From: Solanum dulcamara
Taxonomy: Eukaryota > Streptophyta > Magnoliopsida > Solanales > Solanaceae
Reading direction: 5' to 3'
Assembly (NCBI RefSeq): GCF_947179165.1
Contig: NC_077244.1
Location: 73,268,144 to 73,332,143 of the forward strand
Length of the DNA: 64,000 nucleotides
The notes beneath the pieces are model-generated. The model ran no database searches, was not told the origin of the DNA, and saw only the letters and a list, made by a program, of their open reading frames with translations. A program made the translations under genes and the position numbers. This document shows, one piece after another, positions 37,725 to 50,040 of this stretch; within the stretch, counting starts at the first letter, position 1, and the number at the start of each line of letters is the position of its first letter.

Positions 37725-40700
37725 TCAGCTTTCGATCATGGGCAAGGGACCAGAGGGTTCTGTCTGTGACTTGCCTGACTGACCAACACTATTGAAAAGA
37801 ATGTCTTTAATAACCTGAAAACCAAGGATAAATACATGGAGTGTCAAGACATTTCTATCCAGCAATGGAAATGTTCACAGAATTCAAGCTAGACGAATGA
37901 TATGTGACTAAAGTAAGAATAGAACAGCGAATACCTGTGACATTAAGCCATGAACTTGCTCCACAGTAATCTTAGCACTATCACGTGTAATCTTCGCAAG
38001 CTGAGATTCTTCCTGCAACTCAGAGGACCAACACATTAAGTTCCACTATGCAACCAAAGTTGCATGATGCATGTTGTATTTTGCAAATTAGTGAAGCATG
38101 CATAAGTAGCTAGGTAAAAAGGAAGGCAAAAGACTACTGAAAAATGAAGTAAGAATATGATAGCATTTAATGCATAGCCTGAAGTTGTTGATCAAGTGGC
38201 TAACTACAGCATAACCAAGCTCAATAGCGCGAAAACAAATAGTAAGATACATGAAGTGAAACAATATGGAACATCACCACCTACTGCAGCAAATTGCTTA
38301 TTGCTTCACAAAACATACATGAAAAGGGTATTGCAGTACAAGAAAGTGAAAGGCTCCACCTCGGTACCTCTATCAAGCTCAGCCCTTTCTACAAGTGCAC
38401 TTAACACAGACATAGAGATAACAGTAATACTGATGATAAACTGCCAGACAATACCTTGTTGCCTAACTTCCCTACTAATTTTGGACAAAATGTTTACATA
38501 CCCACTAAATTAGACTTTGGAAGTGGGGGGAAATGGTTGGTTCAATGCTTTCCGGATCTACTTTCCTCGGTACAAATATTGCATGTGCAAAGGAAGTAGA
38601 GAGAACACATAAAGACAGATTGAAAATCACTGCCCAAGGCAAAAGACTGATATACCAAATTGAATTCACAAAGCTCATCCTCAAATTTCGCTAGGTTAGT
38701 ATTATGCCTGATATACCAAATAGTAATCACAAAGCTTATCCTCAAATTTCGCTAGCTAAATTGCTTGCTAATATAATGCTATAGCTTTTGTTTTCCACTC
38801 ATTTGCCTTTGACTGCTTTCTCATCACTTCTATGCGTCTGCTTCAGTGCTTCCCCACCCCCATCCCCAAAACAAACCTCAAACCCCTAATGTGAGGATGA
38901 AAATACAGACACCTGTTGGTATTAAACAAAGAAAGTCAATAATGATAGTAAGTCCCCTTTTACACCAAGTTCTGCTCCACAGATCTGATATTTGGCAAGT
39001 GATTATTTTCCACCACTCTTAACCACAGCAGTAACAAATGTCTTTATTCCGCAGGTCTACTATAATAGAGGACCAAAACTTCATAGGCTTCAGTGCTTCC
39101 CCACCCCCATCCCCAATAACTTTTCCGATGTCCACTATACCTTATTTTGACATCTTCTGTTAAAGTAGTAAGAGAACTCTTTACTCATACAGTCTTGGCC
39201 ATTTCTCCCTTTCTTAAGAGTTTCACGTACAAGCTGTTGCTAAGAGTTTCCTGAACCTAATCCTTAACAAATCGACAGCTAACCATATTTCCACATTTGA
39301 ATACAGAATGTATCCTTTTTCTTCTTGTATTGCATTACTTTCTCCTAGTTGATCTTATAAGCACGCATTAGGTGCTCCAGTCTATAAATTTTAGCAAACA
39401 CTCATCATTAAAAAAAAAAAGAGAAAAATGAAAATGTACAACTAGAGCCAAATTTATATTTAGTACCCTTTGCACATCCATGCACATTTTTATTCTAAGC
39501 AGTTTCATAGCCCACCAAAATATGATCAAAGGCCGAGTATGCTATAAGCTACAAAGTTCCAACAATAGTCTGTATTCTGTAAGCACAAAATATTACCTGG
39601 GTTTGATAACGTCAAAATAGGAACCACATGCCAAAAAAGATTCAAAGATAAATGGCTTCAACAAATCCAAAAGACTAAAGAACTGTCAAACTAATATTTT
39701 CGAACAAAGTCGGAGATAGACTTGTAAGTTCGAGTATGCATTATCAAGAATAAAGAGAAAAAAAAAATACCTCCTTCTTCCTTTGAGGGGGTGCCATTAA
39801 GGACCCAAAACGTGAATTAGACAGCTGATTTTCAGCTTGCTCCAACTTTTCAGCTGCATGATTTAATAGGATCAACTAATTTTAGGTGTTTCAATATTAT
39901 GTAGACTCATATCCAGGCATCAAATCATTATGATGACAAAAGAAAGTGGAAAATTTAAGCAACAATGATATTACCTAGATCAGATATCTGTCCAGCAACA
40001 TAGTCTCCATTTCCAAGCAAAGGAGAAGAAGAAAGTGTGTTCACCCAATACTTGTTCCATAGTAGGTCCAAGAGATGGCAATCGAGAGAAGACTTAAAAT
40101 ATGTAATATCCAATGAATAATACTGCAAATCAAGAGAAAAGTTGGTGAGCTATCAGTCAGAGAAAAGCAGAAGTTGAAAACCTTGATTTTAACATAAATG
40201 TGTGAGTGCATGCGCTCATGCAAAAGGTGACCTGCTTGCAATGTACTCCAAAGTCTTCAATTTTGTTCAAAGGAATGGTCTGGTACTCTGAGATGGGGTC
40301 ATCTGGAGGCTTATATCCTTCAGGATATGTTCGAAAGGCACCAATCTCAACTTTTCCAGCAGAAACAGTTCTTGTTGGATCAATAACAACTGCAAGAAAG
40401 GGCTCCTGATATTGCTGGTTAAGCATTTGTGTAGTTACATCAATGCCAGAGAGCCAACATCCATAACCAGGATGGGAATGGTACCACCCAACCACATTTT
40501 CCAAACGACCAGCCTATACCAAAAAGTCTAAGAGAATGGTCAGAACAAACTGCAGTAACAAGCACACTCCAATTCAGAAAACCAATTGACACACAATGTA
40601 TAAATCCTATATAACAATGTATACAGCTAAAATATAATCAGCTCAAAAGAATTTCTAGGTGCAGCAAGAGTAAACTTGAGGACTTATGGAAGATTTTTGA

Positions 40701-42666
40701 CCTGAAGCTCAAATAAACTGCTAAGGTTACTAACTTCTGAAATTATAGATATATATAAAGACTTCAAGAAAATGCTTATAGAAACACATAAGAAGCAATA
40801 GATCATCGGAAAAAATTGGCTTTTTGCAGACGATTCTCTAAAAAATGTATGCGAAGACAAGCCATGGCACGTGCGCAAGAGTCTCATGTGTATGTGCATA
40901 ATGATGGAAGTAACCTGTGCAATGCATTACAGACAACTAGAAAGTACTGACTATGCTGCTGCTCGGATCCTTCAAAAATGTTGCCATGCACGTGTCGGAT
41001 CTCCAAAAGTTAATACATTTTTGGAGAATCCGACACGGGTGGATGGCATTTTCGGAGGACTCGAGCATCAAAGGTTTATGACCAAAGAATTAGGAATGAG
41101 GTCATTTGAAGCAACGGCATGAGCATGCTAACATGTAACTGGAGAGATTAAACTCTATTAACTTCAGAGAGCAAACACCAATCTATTTGTAGCAGCATCC
41201 TGACCTTGAATCAAGTAATGGAGCCCACTCTTATTTAATAGGATTAAAAACACAGATCACGATGATCATATCCCTTCTTAAGTTGTTATTTCTTAAAAGA
41301 AAATTGCAAACATTACGTAGGTTATAATAAAAAGAAAATTACAAATACTAGCACACAAAGGAATTGTTACTAGATACTCCTGAAAAGAGGAAATTTCATA
41401 CTAGAAACTAGATACTCATGAAAATAGGAAATTTCATTTTAGTTAATCTTTGGTGCACTGGTATTATTGTTAGAATCATACTTTGCTGTAGGTTCTCTAC
41501 TTATACCACTTCATGAAGAGTTTCCAAAACATTGATAAAGCATCAATAAATAAATAAATAAAAAGAGTGAGAAATTCACACATAAGTCCACAGAAAGCCC
41601 CAAAGATAATTGTGCATATATGCTATATAGGAACCAAACACAAAAATATGACATGGCCATTAGGCTTCCGGAATCAAACTAGGTTATTCTCTTCTCCACT
41701 GAGAAGATATCACAAATTCAATCCAGCAGATTGAAAAATCTTAATGTGGTTGGTGTAGAATCAGGGATAATAAGTTTTATATTATTGTCCTCTTCATTGG
41801 TAAAGAAAAGCCAAATGTAGACGAAACAGAATTAGGAATGTCAATCACAAAAGTTACAACACTCATCGCGAGCCCCTGTGGTCAAGTTTACTACACTTGT
41901 GCTTGTAGGCTATAGCAGACTGCTAGGTAAACCAGTCAAGCCAAACTGGCCCGGACACCAACTAGAACAAAGCCTCAATTTCATGCTAGTTGGAATCAGC
42001 TACACGAACCTTCACTGTTCATTTAGCTTCCATTTGAACCGGTTACATTCCAATATTTAGGGAGTAATTCTGAAACTGAAGGCATTTACTCAATCAACCT
42101 ACAGTTCTGCTCCATTTGAACCAGTTTGATTCCAATATTCAGTAAATCTGAAAAATTCATAGTAAATTGACTAGGTTTATTCTAAAGCTCACAATATACT
42201 AGATACTCATCAAAAAGAAGAAAAAAACTATAAACGCACTAACCTGCTTGTTGGTCTGCGAATATTCGACCATATATTCATACGCATCAGCTTGAGCATT
42301 AACCCTAGTTTCAGTGCCTTCAACGGGGAGGGCAAAAGCGTCCATAACAATAATTGCATCACCGTCAGTCTTACCCTGCATGAGTCCCATGACCTCAATT
42401 GTACCTCCGGAACGCGCGTGAACAACCATCTTGAGAAGAGCGAGAGCACAGATCTTCACGCGCTTGAAGTAGTGAGGGTCACTCGCCCACGGCTTATCCC
42501 GCTGGAACTTGGTCTGTGCCGCATCGTCGTAGTGGAATATGGCGTCCGACGAGGAGTTTTCCGGAGTCGACCCCGACGGCGCGTCTACTGTCACGATGCT
42601 GTTCTCCAACTCCCAGGTTTGTTGCGCCATCGCCGCCGATGATGCGTAAGAATTTAGAGCGTCCAT
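37725..42666 (-). CDS. CSN5: COP9 signalosome subunit 5 (JAMM isopeptidase)
   Basis: Exons are 42666-42244, 40513-40232, 40122-39975, 39853-39771, 38012-37935 and 37814-37725; all junctions are GT-AG and they sum to 368 codons (367 aa). CSN5 is the catalytic subunit of the COP9 signalosome, cleaving NEDD8 from cullins and so controlling CRL ubiquitin ligases in light and hormone signalling. The MPN+ domain is intact: E91 in [12 protein letters not shown], then H153-S-H155 and D166 in [15 protein letters not shown], the zinc-binding JAMM set. The C-terminus carries [19 protein letters not shown] and a helical tail. The start [10 protein letters not shown] was preferred to an in-frame ATG 21 bases upstream because it matches plant homologues. 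Intron 1 (1.7 kb) and intron 4 (1.8 kb) hold repeats. Confidence 0.97.
38647..38757. repeat. 61-base tandem duplication in CSN5 intron 4
   Basis: The unit 'ctgatataccaaat...tcctcaaatttcgctag' occurs at 38647 and again at 38708, with several substitutions. In the same intron 'cttcagtgcttccccacccc' occurs twice, at about 38840 and 39090. Confidence 0.75.
40961..41066. mobile_element. Foldback element A in CSN5 intron 1
   Basis: The two halves are near-perfect inverted repeats: 'gctcggatccttcaaaaatg' pairs with the far end, whose complement begins 'gctcgagtcctccgaaaatg'. The centre is 'ctccaaaagttaatacattt'. It belongs to the same family as 46283-46391. No coding content. Confidence 0.75.
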
Positions 42667-42929
42667 TGGAATTTCGGAGAAGGCCAATTGCAGAGCTCTT
42701 TACTACAATCTGATTTTATAAGTGAAAAGTCGACGAGGGTTACTTAAAAGTAAGCTTTAAAAAGAAAAAATTAGAAGACCCTATAATATGATTTAATTGT
42801 ATACTATTCTCCTTATATTTTAAACCTGTTAATATGATAGTAATATTTATATTTCACGATATATAGTTCAGCTTACTACTTAATACTGTATTAAAAAAAA
42901 TATTGACAAATAAGCAAGATGTCGATATG
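42667..42929. promoter_or_regulatory. CSN5 5' leader and promoter region
   Basis: Upstream of the minus-strand CSN5 start. It is AT-rich with no distinctive motif that I can prove. The RTE remnant at 42930 lies about 260 bases upstream of the start codon and bounds the possible promoter. Confidence 0.3.
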
Positions 42930-43640
42930 GCGTGTAAATTTAGTGAGTGATGTAAAGTTAGATGTCGATATGGAGTGTAAATTTAGTGAAATGACGTATG
43001 AAAAAGGCATAAAAGTGAGGCTTGACACACAAAAAATTTATAGAAGAGACTGATTTAAGTACATTGAGTCTGTAATCTAGGGGGGAATGGAAACATCGAC
43101 GAGAGTATCACACATCGTATTGGTGTGGCGTGGATGAAGTGTAGGTTTGCCTGTGGAGTCTATGTTATAAAAAGGTACCACCAAAACTCAAAGGTAAATT
43201 CTATAGAGTGGTTGTTAGATCGATATTATTATATGGGGCGGAATGATGCCAGTCAAAAACTCTCATGTTCAGCAAATGCATATTGCGGAGATGAAGATAC
43301 TAAGGTGGATGTGGATCATACTAGGTGCGATAAGATTAGAAATAAGGATATTCGGAATAAGGTGGGAGTAACCTTCGTGGTGGACAAGAAGAGAAAAGTG
43401 CGACTGAGATGATTTGGAATGTGAAGAGGAAATGCGTGGATGCACCAGTGAAGAGGTATGAGAGGTTGGTTATAGAGGGTACGAGGAGAGGCAGAGGTAT
43501 CGAAAAAATATTGGGAAGAGGTGATATGACGCAGCTTCAGATTAACAAGGATATGACCTTAGATAAGAGAATGTGGAAGACACGTATAAGAGCAGAAGGT
43601 TAGTAGGTAGTGTAGTGTTATCTTGCTTAGGGTGGTTGGT
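42930..43640 (+). mobile_element. Degenerate RTE LINE 3' portion
   Basis: Broken coding text aligns with the C-terminal part of the LINE at 46897: GVAWMKCRFACGVYVIKR near 43120, a WFGHVKR-like segment near 43410, and LDKRMWKTRIRAEG ending at 43603. Many substitutions and frameshifts. It lies between the CSN5 and phytocyanin promoters. Confidence 0.75.
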
Positions 43641-43881
43641 ATTTGCCAGTGTACTATTTTATTAATGTAGTTTTTGTTTTTATATCCATCATTAGTATTA
43701 TTTTTCAATACTCTATTCTAGTATGTTATTTTAGTGTATTTGATTATTGCAATTTTTTTTATTGTTATATCCATCATTTATAAAAGGTTTTAGTTCAGTT
43801 GCACTCACTATTGTAATAAACTTGCTATATAGCTATAGGATTAAGAAAAATAAGAGATATTTATTTATAAGATTACACAAT

Positions 43882-44662
43882 ATGCAGATTATTCTAATTT
43901 TGCTACTTTTTGTTATTGGGATTTTAGTGAAATCAGTAAATTCTGAGAGATACATTGTTGGAGAAGGATATGATTCGCGTTCTGCTCCGTACCCTATTTA
44001 CTATGAAGATTGGGGTAAAACTATCAAGTTAAAACCTGGAGATGAATTAGGTAAACTTTAATTACTCGTACTTTTTTTTCTTCTAAAGGAAGTATTTTAT
44101 CTCATAAAATTATTTGGTTACCAATTTCTGTGTTTGGAATGATATAAAGGTACTGACTATTAGGGATGTACATAGATGATTTAGTTCAGTTTTTTTCATT
44201 TACCAAACCAAATCGGTTTAGTAACTCCAAAAATCAAATCAAACTAACAAAAATCAGTTTTTTCATTGTCGATTTTTTTGGTGAAGGGGGCGTCAATTGA
44301 CTTTCTTTGGACAAGGATAGCTCCGTCCTAGTAACACTAACATCTAAACTATGTACTTTGAATATGACTCGTGACTTTATTTATCTGTTTAAAATGTTAT
44401 TTTTCAGACCTTTATTCATGACTATTTATAGATCATTTTATTTGTAAAGTTTAGATTCCAAAAACCAGACGATTTGCTGCAGATTGCAAAATACGACTAT
44501 TATGCATGCAGTCCCAACATTCTTTCCAGGCAGTATAAAGATAGTCCAGCAACAGTATTTTTGTTGGTACCTGGAGATTATTTCTTCAAATCCAGCAACA
44601 ATACAAATTGCATTAATGGCCAGAGGCTTTATGTAAATGTAGCAGCTCCAAATGAAGACTAG
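43882..44662 (+). CDS. Phytocyanin-like (early nodulin-like) secreted protein, intron acceptor doubtful
   Basis: Exon 1 is 43882-44050: a signal peptide (MQIILILLLFVIGILVKSVN) followed by YIVGEGYDSRSAP and IYYEDWGKTIKLKPGDEL. Exon 2 ends at TAG 44660-44662 and carries LLQIAKYDYYACSPN, FLLVPGDYFFKSSNNTNC and INGQRLYVNV, the second half of a cupredoxin-like phytocyanin fold with its two cysteines. The usual copper-binding His residues are absent, as in early nodulin-like proteins. The expected acceptor at 44443-44444 reads TG rather than AG. A downstream AG (44467-44468) stays in frame but drops eight residues, giving about 120 aa. No GPI-type tail is seen. A TATA-like 'ctatatagctata' sits about 45 bases before the ATG. 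Confidence 0.78.
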
Positions 44663-45413
44663 CTTAGTGTATTTAAGAATTAGATGATAATCAAAGACAA
44701 ATTTAAGATATCTAGAGTAAATGAGTTCAGAATGAAAATGATCTTATCATATGCATACATTTTAATCATAATTCTTTCTTATGTTTTTGCATAGATCGAC
44801 TCGGAAGCAATCAGTTTAGTTGAACTCACAAAACCTGTCGTAGATCCTCTAGGACAATAACCAACGTCGAGCTATATTTTGAGGTGCTTTTACTTGTTTT
44901 AGATGGCGAAAGAATGCTCAGATGTGTATTACAGGAAATCTATTTTCTATGTGAACTTTGATGTGTATTACCAGAAATCTGTTAAACAAATAAAATAAAA
45001 TAAAATAAATGAAGAAGCAACAGCTATAAAACAAAAACATATACACATCTGGGCTTAAAAAGAAAACTAGGCTCTCCACTCTTCTGGCCCAAATTTCACA
45101 TTCTTCCATAACCCAATATTAACGAGATGTTCATCAGAATGTAGGGGTAAGGTCTATCGGAAACAGCCTCCTCTACCCCGCAAAGGTAGGGTTAAGGTCT
45201 TCATACACCCACCCTCTCCAGCACAAATCATAGTACGTCTTTTCAATTGCGGCATGGGTGAAGACCTGACAATTATCTGCAATACCAAAATAGAAAAAAT
45301 GGATGTAAAATAACAACATAAACATGACCTCACTGGATTCAAAAGTTTCAAAGTACACTTACATGTAAGCATATCATACACATGAAATGAATCTCTTTCA
45401 AATGAATAAGAAA
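44663..45413. other. Spacer with RTE tail fragment
   Basis: Holds the 3' flank of the phytocyanin-like gene. At 45135-45240 the text 'gtaggggtaaggtctatcgg' and 'aaacagcctcctctacc' resembles the RTE 3' UTR in the plus orientation, without a TTG tail. No gene seen. Confidence 0.45.
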
Positions 45414-46767
45414 TCATGGTCCTTGATAAATATCGTCCCCGACTAAATCTGGCAAAGCCTCTATGTAATTGAGACCTTGAGCTATGCTCCAATCAATGCC
45501 TTGAAGCTTCAGACGCTACTTCACACCTAACAACTCCTTCAGTTGTTCTTTACTACTGCATGTAGAACCCAGCAGACAAATATGCATTAGTAACAACAAG
45601 AAGTACATGCCATAACAAAAAAATCTATAAGGTGATTTGAGTTACTCTTTTTCGTTCATAATGCAAGAATTACAAAATGCAAAACAGAACACAGAACATT
45701 CCTACCTTTACTAAACCACAGGCAGACGGGATTAGTTAACTCGGACAAATTGAGTGAGATCACCTTCTTAAACAGAAATACTTGGTCTGCACTATAATAT
45801 GTCACATTGGCTATTACTTTCACAAGACAGGGAGTGCGCATAATATGTTATAACTTGCTAAGACTCAAATATAAAGCTGTGTCTCTATTCAAAGCTGCTA
45901 ATGGAGACTGAAAGAACTAGGTACAGCAAGCATAGAGGCAAAGTTCTTTCTCCTTGTGCCGAAACTAAAGATGATTCTTAATTATGTTCACTTAAGATCA
46001 ATTCAAAAGGTTAATATGGATAAACCTCTATTGTACACTTATTCTAATACCATCTATCCTCTGTCCTCCACCAATTAACACTGACGTTCGCCTACCGCTC
46101 AAGTCCATTTATCAATAACTTGAACTTATCCTACCATAACATCAATTTTATGAACCAAGCTGAACAGGTCATATTTTGCTAATTGGTCATAGTTCCACAT
46201 TTGGAAAACTTTATTTCTTTTAGGGCGAGAGAGGCAATTTTACAGTTCTCGAATATTCTATAATCCATTACTGACGGACTAAGTTGCGCGGATTCTTCAC
46301 TTTCGATGCCACACCCGTGTCAAATTCTCCAAAAATACACTACTTTTGGAGAATCCAACACGCGTTGGCTTTTTTAAAGAGTCCGAGCAACATAACTGAT
46401 GGATATATATAAAACAAAAAAAACAATTAGAACAAAGCAATTTGAGGTTCCTCCACGGGATTAGACTACAATAACTCTCTGGTCATTGGACCTGCAAAGT
46501 AGATGATCTATATTTTTTTGAATCATAAGTTGAAGATTAGTTTAGAAAAAAGCTTCTCTGAGTCAAGCAGCTTCCCTGCTCATGATTTTTACCTTCCATG
46601 TCAAAATAAATAACACTAGATAATGTGTAGAGGTAATATTTATTTATAAAGAGACCTGCAGCAGACTCAGAAGTACCTGTTTGCAAAAGAAGGAATTATC
46701 TCTTCAAGAGCATGGAGCATAATGAAGTTAGTGGTCTCACCACAGGAGCTTCGCCTGTTCTTGAGAA
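45414..46767 (-). pseudogene. Unidentified gene remnant, two exons with an in-frame stop
   Basis: Exon 46767-46677 and exon 45555-45414 join at a GT-AG intron with matching phase. They read NRRSSCGETTNFIMLHALEE, then IIPSFANSSKEQLKELLGVK, then a TAG at 45516-45518, then RLKLQGIDWSIAQGLNYIEA and LPDLVGDDIYQGP before TGA. The fluent, spliced protein on both sides of the TAG suggests a once-functional C-terminus. I do not recognise the family. Any upstream exons would lie beyond the RTE insertion at 46897-48587, and none was found. A CAG-to-TAG change would explain the stop, but a sequencing error cannot be excluded. The intron holds foldback element B. Confidence 0.5.
46283..46391. mobile_element. 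Foldback element B
   Basis: A palindromic element from 'gttgcgcggattcttcactt' to 'gagtccgagcaac' with a central 'ctccaaaaatacactacttt'. Same family as 40961-41066. Located in the intron of the gene remnant at 45414-46767. Confidence 0.75.
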
Positions 46768-46896
46768 CTGTAAATGAATAAAAATAGACAGTCAATCACC
46801 ACCCTTAAAATACAAAATTTCAAAACTTCCAAAGGATTGGAAAACAATAGAACTGGTGTAGGGGTACATATATTTGTAAAGGTTCATATTTCAAAG

Positions 46897-48587
46897 ACTA
46901 AAAGAGCGCGAGCTCGGTAGGTTTGGAGGTCATCTTTAAGACGGCAACGATGCCCGAAGAATGGAGGTCGAGCGTAATGATCCCTCTATACAAAAACAAG
47001 GGGGATATCCAGAGCTGCAACAACTATAGAGGTATCAAGCTTCTAAACCATACTATGAAAGTGTGGGAAAGAGTGGTGGAGATGAGGGTGAGGAGAGGCG
47101 TGTCTATTTCAGAGAACCAATTCGGATATATGCCAGGACGCTCAACTACAGAAGCCATCCATCTTATGAGGAGACTGGTGGAGCAGTATAAGAAGAGGAA
47201 GAGGGACTTGTATATGGTATTCATTGACCTAGAAAAGGCTTACGATAAAGTCCCACGAGAGATACTATGGAGATGTTTTGAGGCTAAAGGTGTACCTGTG
47301 GCGTACATTAGGGTGATTAAGGACATGTATGAGGGTGCCAGAACCAGGGTAAGGACAGTAGGAGGGAACTCAGAGCACTTTTCAATTGTGATGGGGTTGC
47401 ATTAAGGATCAGCTCTTAGTCCGTTTTTATTTGCCTTGGTTATGGATGGATTGACGCGACAAATTCAAGGTGATATGCCATGGTGTATGCTTTTCGCGGA
47501 CGACATAGTCCTGATCGATGAGACTCGTAGCGGAGCTAACACTAAGCTAGAGGATCGGAGACATACCTTGGAGTCTAAAGGGTTTAAGTTGAGTAGGACC
47601 AAGACAGAATACTTAGAGTGCAAGTTCAGTGAGATACCTCAGGAAGTTGGCGCAGAAGTTAGGCTTGGTGACCAGGCCATCCAAAAGAAAAGTAGTATCA
47701 AGTACCTTGGGTCTACTATGCAAGGCAGCGGGGAGATTGACGATGATGTCACACATCGTATTGGGGCAGGGTGGATGAAATGGAGGCTCACTTCCGGTGT
47801 GCTATGTGACAAGAAGGTGCCACCACAACTTAAGGGCAAGTTCTACAAAGTGGTGGTTAGACCGATTATGTTATATGGGGCAGAGTGTTAGCTAGTTAAG
47901 GTCTCTCACGTTCAAAAGATGAAAGTTGCCGAGATGAGAATGTTGAAATGGATGTGTGGGCATACCAGGAGCGACGGGATTAGAAATGAGGCATCCGGAC
48001 AAGGTAGGAGTGGCCTCGGTGGAAGACAAAATGGGGGAAGTGCGACTGAGATGGTTTGGGCATGTGAAGAGGAGAGACACAGATGCCCCAGTGCGGAGGT
48101 GTGAGAGGTTAGCCATGGATGGTTTCAGAAGAGGTAGGGGTAGGCCAAAGAAATATTGGGGAGAGGTGATTAGAAAGGACATGGCGCAGTTACAACTTAC
48201 TGAGGACATGACCTTAGATAGGAGGGTGTGGAGGACCCATATTAGGGTAGAAGGCTAGTACAAAGTCTCGTTATTCTTCCTTATTAGTAGGCGCATTAGC
48301 GCACTATAATTTCTTGTACTCTGATTTCTGTTATTATATACTACTCTCTGTACTTTGATTACTCTATTTTATCTGTGTCGCTTTCGTTATTTGCTTTCAC
48401 ATAACGCTTTGAACTTCTTGTACTTCTTAGCAGTATCTAACCTCTTTTTATGCTTCTATTGAGCCGAGGGTCTCTCGAAAACAGCCGTCCTACCTTGGTA
48501 GGAGTAAGGTCTGTGTACACTTTACCCTCCCCAGACCCCACGTTGTGGGATTTCACTGGGTTGTTGTTGTTGTTGTTGTTGTTGTCA
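46897..48587 (+). mobile_element. RTE-clade LINE, 5'-truncated, lightly damaged
   Basis: Reverse transcriptase from [18 protein letters not shown] (46925) to the C-terminal [20 protein letters not shown] (to 48258). The catalytic FADDIVLID is intact at about 47493-47520. Only three disabling changes were noted: TAA at 47403-47405, TAG after GAEC near 47889, and a frameshift near 47990-48000. The 3' UTR ends 'tgggatttcactgggttgtt' and (GTT)n at about 48558-48587. 'tcaaag' occurs at both flanks (about 46891 and 48587), which may be a short target duplication. The 5' half, with the endonuclease, is missing. Confidence 0.92.
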
Positions 48588-49473
48588 AAGTGATGGCAAA
48601 ATCACATTAAATCTGACACTTCCCTGACAAGCACTCAAGCTATCTCGAATCATTCATAACTTCGACCTTTCTAGGGACTCAGCAATAACAAAGTAACTTG
48701 GAGAAATTTACAAGCACTTTCCTTTTAGAGATTGCAAATGTTAGGATCCAGCGGCATCAATGTACCATATCACTGTATCAGTCACTCACTTAAGCAGATT
48801 ATCTTCAGATAACAAACAACCATTCTACACCCTGCATGTTCACAACCCAACCACCCATCATACATGGATCATGGGCCTAAGTTGCTTGGTTTCCATTTCT
48901 GCTTTGTTTTGTTATAAATCTCAGGTTACTGTGTGTGCTGATTCGTTTTCTTTTTTTAAAGAGCCTCTCTCTCTCTGAGTCTGTGTTCAAGTTCCCTTTT
49001 TTTAATTTAATTCAGGTGGAATATAAAAAGTCTAATGAAATGCACATTTCACGTTTTCAACAGGCTCTTTGAGTCTGTTACATCCCAGACATACTTGACA
49101 ACATTTAAGAGGCAAAATAGGAAGACAAATAGATCTGAAAAAACAGAATCCCAGAAGATACAGCAGTAATCAGAACAAATCACAGTATCGCCAGGAAGGT
49201 GTATAAGATTATTATTTTTCCATCTCTTTGCAGCCATAGTCCTTTTATATTTTGGGACTTTAAGCAAATCCAGGCTTGTCTGGTGTACCACATATTATCA
49301 CATGGCACTGATGACCTTTTGCTAATACCCGAAATTGGAGAAGTAGCAGCAGCTTGGTTTCTGTGGACTTTCTTCAAAATGACTAAAGGGCTATTAAGGT
49401 AAGGCATACCAAACAATTCCCCTAACCAGTTAATACTATATGGTAAGTATCAATTACAACATGAAAACATATA
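48588..49473. other. Spacer
   Basis: No convincing gene. There is a short CT microsatellite at about 48964-48978. Open frames on the minus strand at 49049-49416 show no domain or splice support. Confidence 0.4.
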
Positions 49474-49741
49474 CTCCCTCCAGTCCCTTTTACTTGACAA
49501 CTATACTAAAACAAATTTCCCCTTTTACTTGTCCATTTTAGAAAATCAAGAGAGATTTTATTATTTCTTCCAATATTGCCCTTATCATTAAGTAATTACA
49601 TAGAGTACTAATAGTCAATTTAGATTTCAAGAGCATAGTTAATATGGGAAATTTAGTTAGTACAACAATTACCTAATAGTAAATGATTGCTTAAAGAGAG
49701 TGTCAAGTCAAAAGTGGACAAGTAAAAGGGAGTGAAGGGAG
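49474..49741. mobile_element. Stowaway-like MITE with TA duplication
   Basis: The 268-base element begins CTCCCTCCAGTCCCTTTTAC and ends with the near-perfect inverse (CAAGTAAAAGGGAGTGAAGG GAG). It is flanked by TA at 49472-49473 and 49742-49743. The terminal CTCCCTCC and TA target are diagnostic of Tc1/mariner-related Stowaway MITEs. Confidence 0.9.
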
Positions 49742-49986
49742 TACTAACCAAGCTATATGCTAGACCTAACCTTAAGGTAAGAGTACGAATGTACAATATC
49801 TATTTAGGAAACTTTATTCCTCTCCAAGTTGGCTTTCTTCTGAAATAACATTTATAGATTCAATAAAAAGCCTTCCTTGTTCACTAAAACTATCATTTGC
49901 ATCCTTCTTATTGCTAATCTAACATTCATAAATTTTTTAATCTATGTGGGTCTTCACCCCTCCTCTCCAAAATCAGACTATCCTCT

Positions 49987-50040
49987 CTCACCTTTTAGAC
50001 GACCATACTACAACTACGCCTCACCTTTTAGACGACCATA
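49987..50040. repeat. 33-base period direct repeat
   Basis: 'tcaccttttagacgaccata' appears at about 49988 and again at about 50021. The surrounding open frame encodes a repeated SPFRRPY but lacks an ATG start. Confidence 0.8.
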
